Assembly: GCA_949290575.1 (NCBI GenBank)
Contig: CASESJ010000001.1
Coordinates: 124,001-188,000, forward strand
Direction: 5' to 3'
DNA: 64,000 nucleotides
Origin: an uncultured Clostridia bacterium
Lineage (GTDB): Bacteria > Bacillota > Clostridia > Christensenellales > Borkfalkiaceae
The number at the start of each line of letters is the position of its first letter. Position 1 is the stretch's first letter. Below the pieces are notes generated by a model that was not told where the DNA came from, did no database searches, and saw only the letters and a list, made by a program, of their open reading frames with translations. Both the position numbers and the translations under genes were made by a program. Shown in pieces: positions 62,884-64,000 of the stretch.

Positions 62884-62928
62884 AGCAGCCTGAAAAAATT
62901 TTTTGTTCGGGCTGCTCGGCATTTTTTA
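62884..62928 (+). terminator. Hairpin with T-run between ftsW and murA
   Basis: Stem AGCAGCCTGAA / TTCGGGCTGCT (one G-T pair), then CGGCATTTTTT. It could partly stop dcw transcription before murA. Confidence 0.55.
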
Positions 62929-62944
62929 CTGAAACGGAGTGAAT

Positions 62945-64000
62945 ATGGAAAAATATGTTATTAACGGGGGTAAAAAGCTCGAAGGCAGCATAAATATTCA
63001 GACTGCCAAAAACTCCGTGCTTCCCATACTTGCCGCCGCCGTCCTGACGGACAGTCCCGTAACGCTGTATAACGTTCCTGATATTTCAGATGTCAGCAAT
63101 ATGGTCAGAATACTCGGTTGTCTCGGCTGCAGAGTGCGCTATATCGGCAAGGATATGATAATTGACAGCTCTTCGGCGTATAACTGCGAAATTCCTCGCG
63201 AACTTGCGCATGAGTTGCGCTCGTCGGTATTTCTGCTCGGTTCTGTGATATCGCGTTTCGGCAAGGCGAAGATTGCCTATCCGGGCGGTTGCGATATAGG
63301 ACTAAGACCTGTCGATTTGCATCTGACTGGGCTCAAGCGGCTGGGCGTAAAAATCAGTGAGCAGAACGGATATATAGTCTGCAGTTGCGAAAAGCTCACG
63401 GGAAATGAGATTATGCTCGATTGTCCGAGTGTGGGGGCTACCGAAAACATCATGCTTGCGGCGGTAAAGGCGGAGGGTACTACCGTAATTAAAAACGCCG
63501 CGCGCGAGCCTGAAATTGAAGATTTGCAGAATTTTCTCAATGCGATAGGTGCAAAGGTGCGCGGAGCGGGCACGGGTACGATAGCAATCGAGGGAGTGAA
63601 GAGACTGCGAGGAGCGCAGTATCAGGCAATCAGCGACAGAATTGAGGCGGGCACTTTTCTCATTGCCGCAGCGATGTGCGGCGGCAATATCGAGATGAGC
63701 GGAGTTTGTGCGGAAAATTTGAGCTCGCTTTTACATAAACTTAGAGAAAACGGTTGCAAACTGCGCATAAAAAATGATAAAATATACATAAAGAACGATA
63801 AAAGACCTGTAGCTGTCAAAAGTGTTGAAACTCAGCCCTATCCCGGCTTTCCTACCGACCTTCAGGCGCAGATGACCGCGCTGCTGTCGGTCTGTGCCGG
63901 GAACAGCATCGTCACTGAAAATCTTTTCGAAACGCGCTTTAAATATGTGCCCGAACTCTGCAAGATGGGCGCGGATATTACCGTTGTCGGAAGGAGTGCG
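62945..64000 (+). CDS. murA: UDP-N-acetylglucosamine 1-carboxyvinyltransferase, 3' end outside window
   Basis: First committed step of peptidoglycan synthesis. 352 residues visible, still open at the window end. QTAKNSVLPILAAA at the start, the PEP-binding cysteine in PGGCDIGLRPVDLHL, and PTDLQAQMTALL near the edge are all present. CGGAG precedes the ATG. It occupies the place where murG would be expected after ftsW. Confidence 0.95.
   Translation, partial: MEKYVINGGKKLEGSINIQTAKNSVLPILAAAVLTDSPVTLYNVPDISDVSNMVRILGCLGCRVRYIGKDMIIDSSSAYNCEIPRELAHELRSSVFLLGSVISRFGKAKIAYPGGCDIGLRPVDLHLTGLKRLGVKISEQNGYIVCSCEKLTGNEIMLDCPSVGATENIMLAAVKAEGTTVIKNAAREPEIEDLQNFLNAIGAKVRGAGTGTIAIEGVKRLRGAQYQAISDRIEAGTFLIAAAMCGGNIEMSGVCAENLSSLLHKLRENGCKLRIKNDKIYIKNDKRPVAVKSVETQPYPGFPTDLQAQMTALLSVCAGNSIVTENLFETRFKYVPELCKMGADITVVGRSA

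Overview
This window looks like the chromosome of an anaerobic Clostridia-type Bacillota (Firmicutes), probably an uncultured gut lineage. The evidence is the single-chain clade II PurL, the rimP-nusA-ylxR-ylxQ-infB-rbfA-nrnA-truB-ribF block directly behind a polC-like locus, a meso-DAP type dcw cluster, an N-terminal-rubredoxin rubrerythrin, a flavodiiron protein, and housekeeping promoters with a 17-base spacer and often a TGn extension of the -10. I cannot name the species from sequence alone. No phage, insertion sequence or CRISPR array was seen.

Layout. 1-4.2 kb: end of purL, then nrdR. 4.2-17.8 kb: ispG, a PolC-derived exonuclease, the translation/RNA operon from rimP to ribF, an endonuclease IV-like protein, a Xaa-Pro peptidase, EF-P and D-aminoacyl-tRNA deacylase. 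18-25 kb: accessory genes (a beta-lactamase-fold hydrolase, DUF5662, a ferritin-like protein, two tRNAs with a hairpin-rich element between them, mntP, an isolated murG, a TetR regulator opposite a small membrane protein, a secreted protein). 25-31.5 kb: fba, gap, ychF, argS, a phosphoglycolate phosphatase-like gene and rubrerythrin. 31.6-36.3 kb: a very cysteine-rich small protein, a BrkB-like membrane protein, two DegV paralogues, and the ilvA-ridA pair. 36.5-46.3 kb: tRNA-Ser, an amidase-fold protein, gdhA, proBA, an AEC transporter, fprA-mscL, tRNA-Arg and a pair of unknown membrane proteins. 46.5-52.4 kb: an AT-rich GNAT gene and a polyamine uptake operon (regulator-potA-potB-potC-potD). 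52.8-64 kb: rpsT, murI and the dcw cluster mraZ-rsmH-ftsL-ftsI-murE-mraY-murD-ftsW-murA, in which murG is missing from its usual place.

The most notable point is at the polC locus. The gene just upstream of rimP keeps the PolC N-terminal region, OB fold and proofreading exonuclease with its catalytic residues, but lacks both PHP and polymerase domains. It looks like a PolC turned into a free-standing, DnaQ-like exonuclease. Other leads are a 99-residue protein with 27 cysteines and repeated CCGC motifs, a tRNA-Pro with an AGG anticodon, a three-hairpin element bounded by a copy of the tRNA-Gly 3' end, several strong promoters that place the start codon at the predicted transcript 5' end (leaderless mRNAs), paired TAAAC-N5-GTTTA operators at the polyamine operon, and an acidic Cys-containing tail on RibF.
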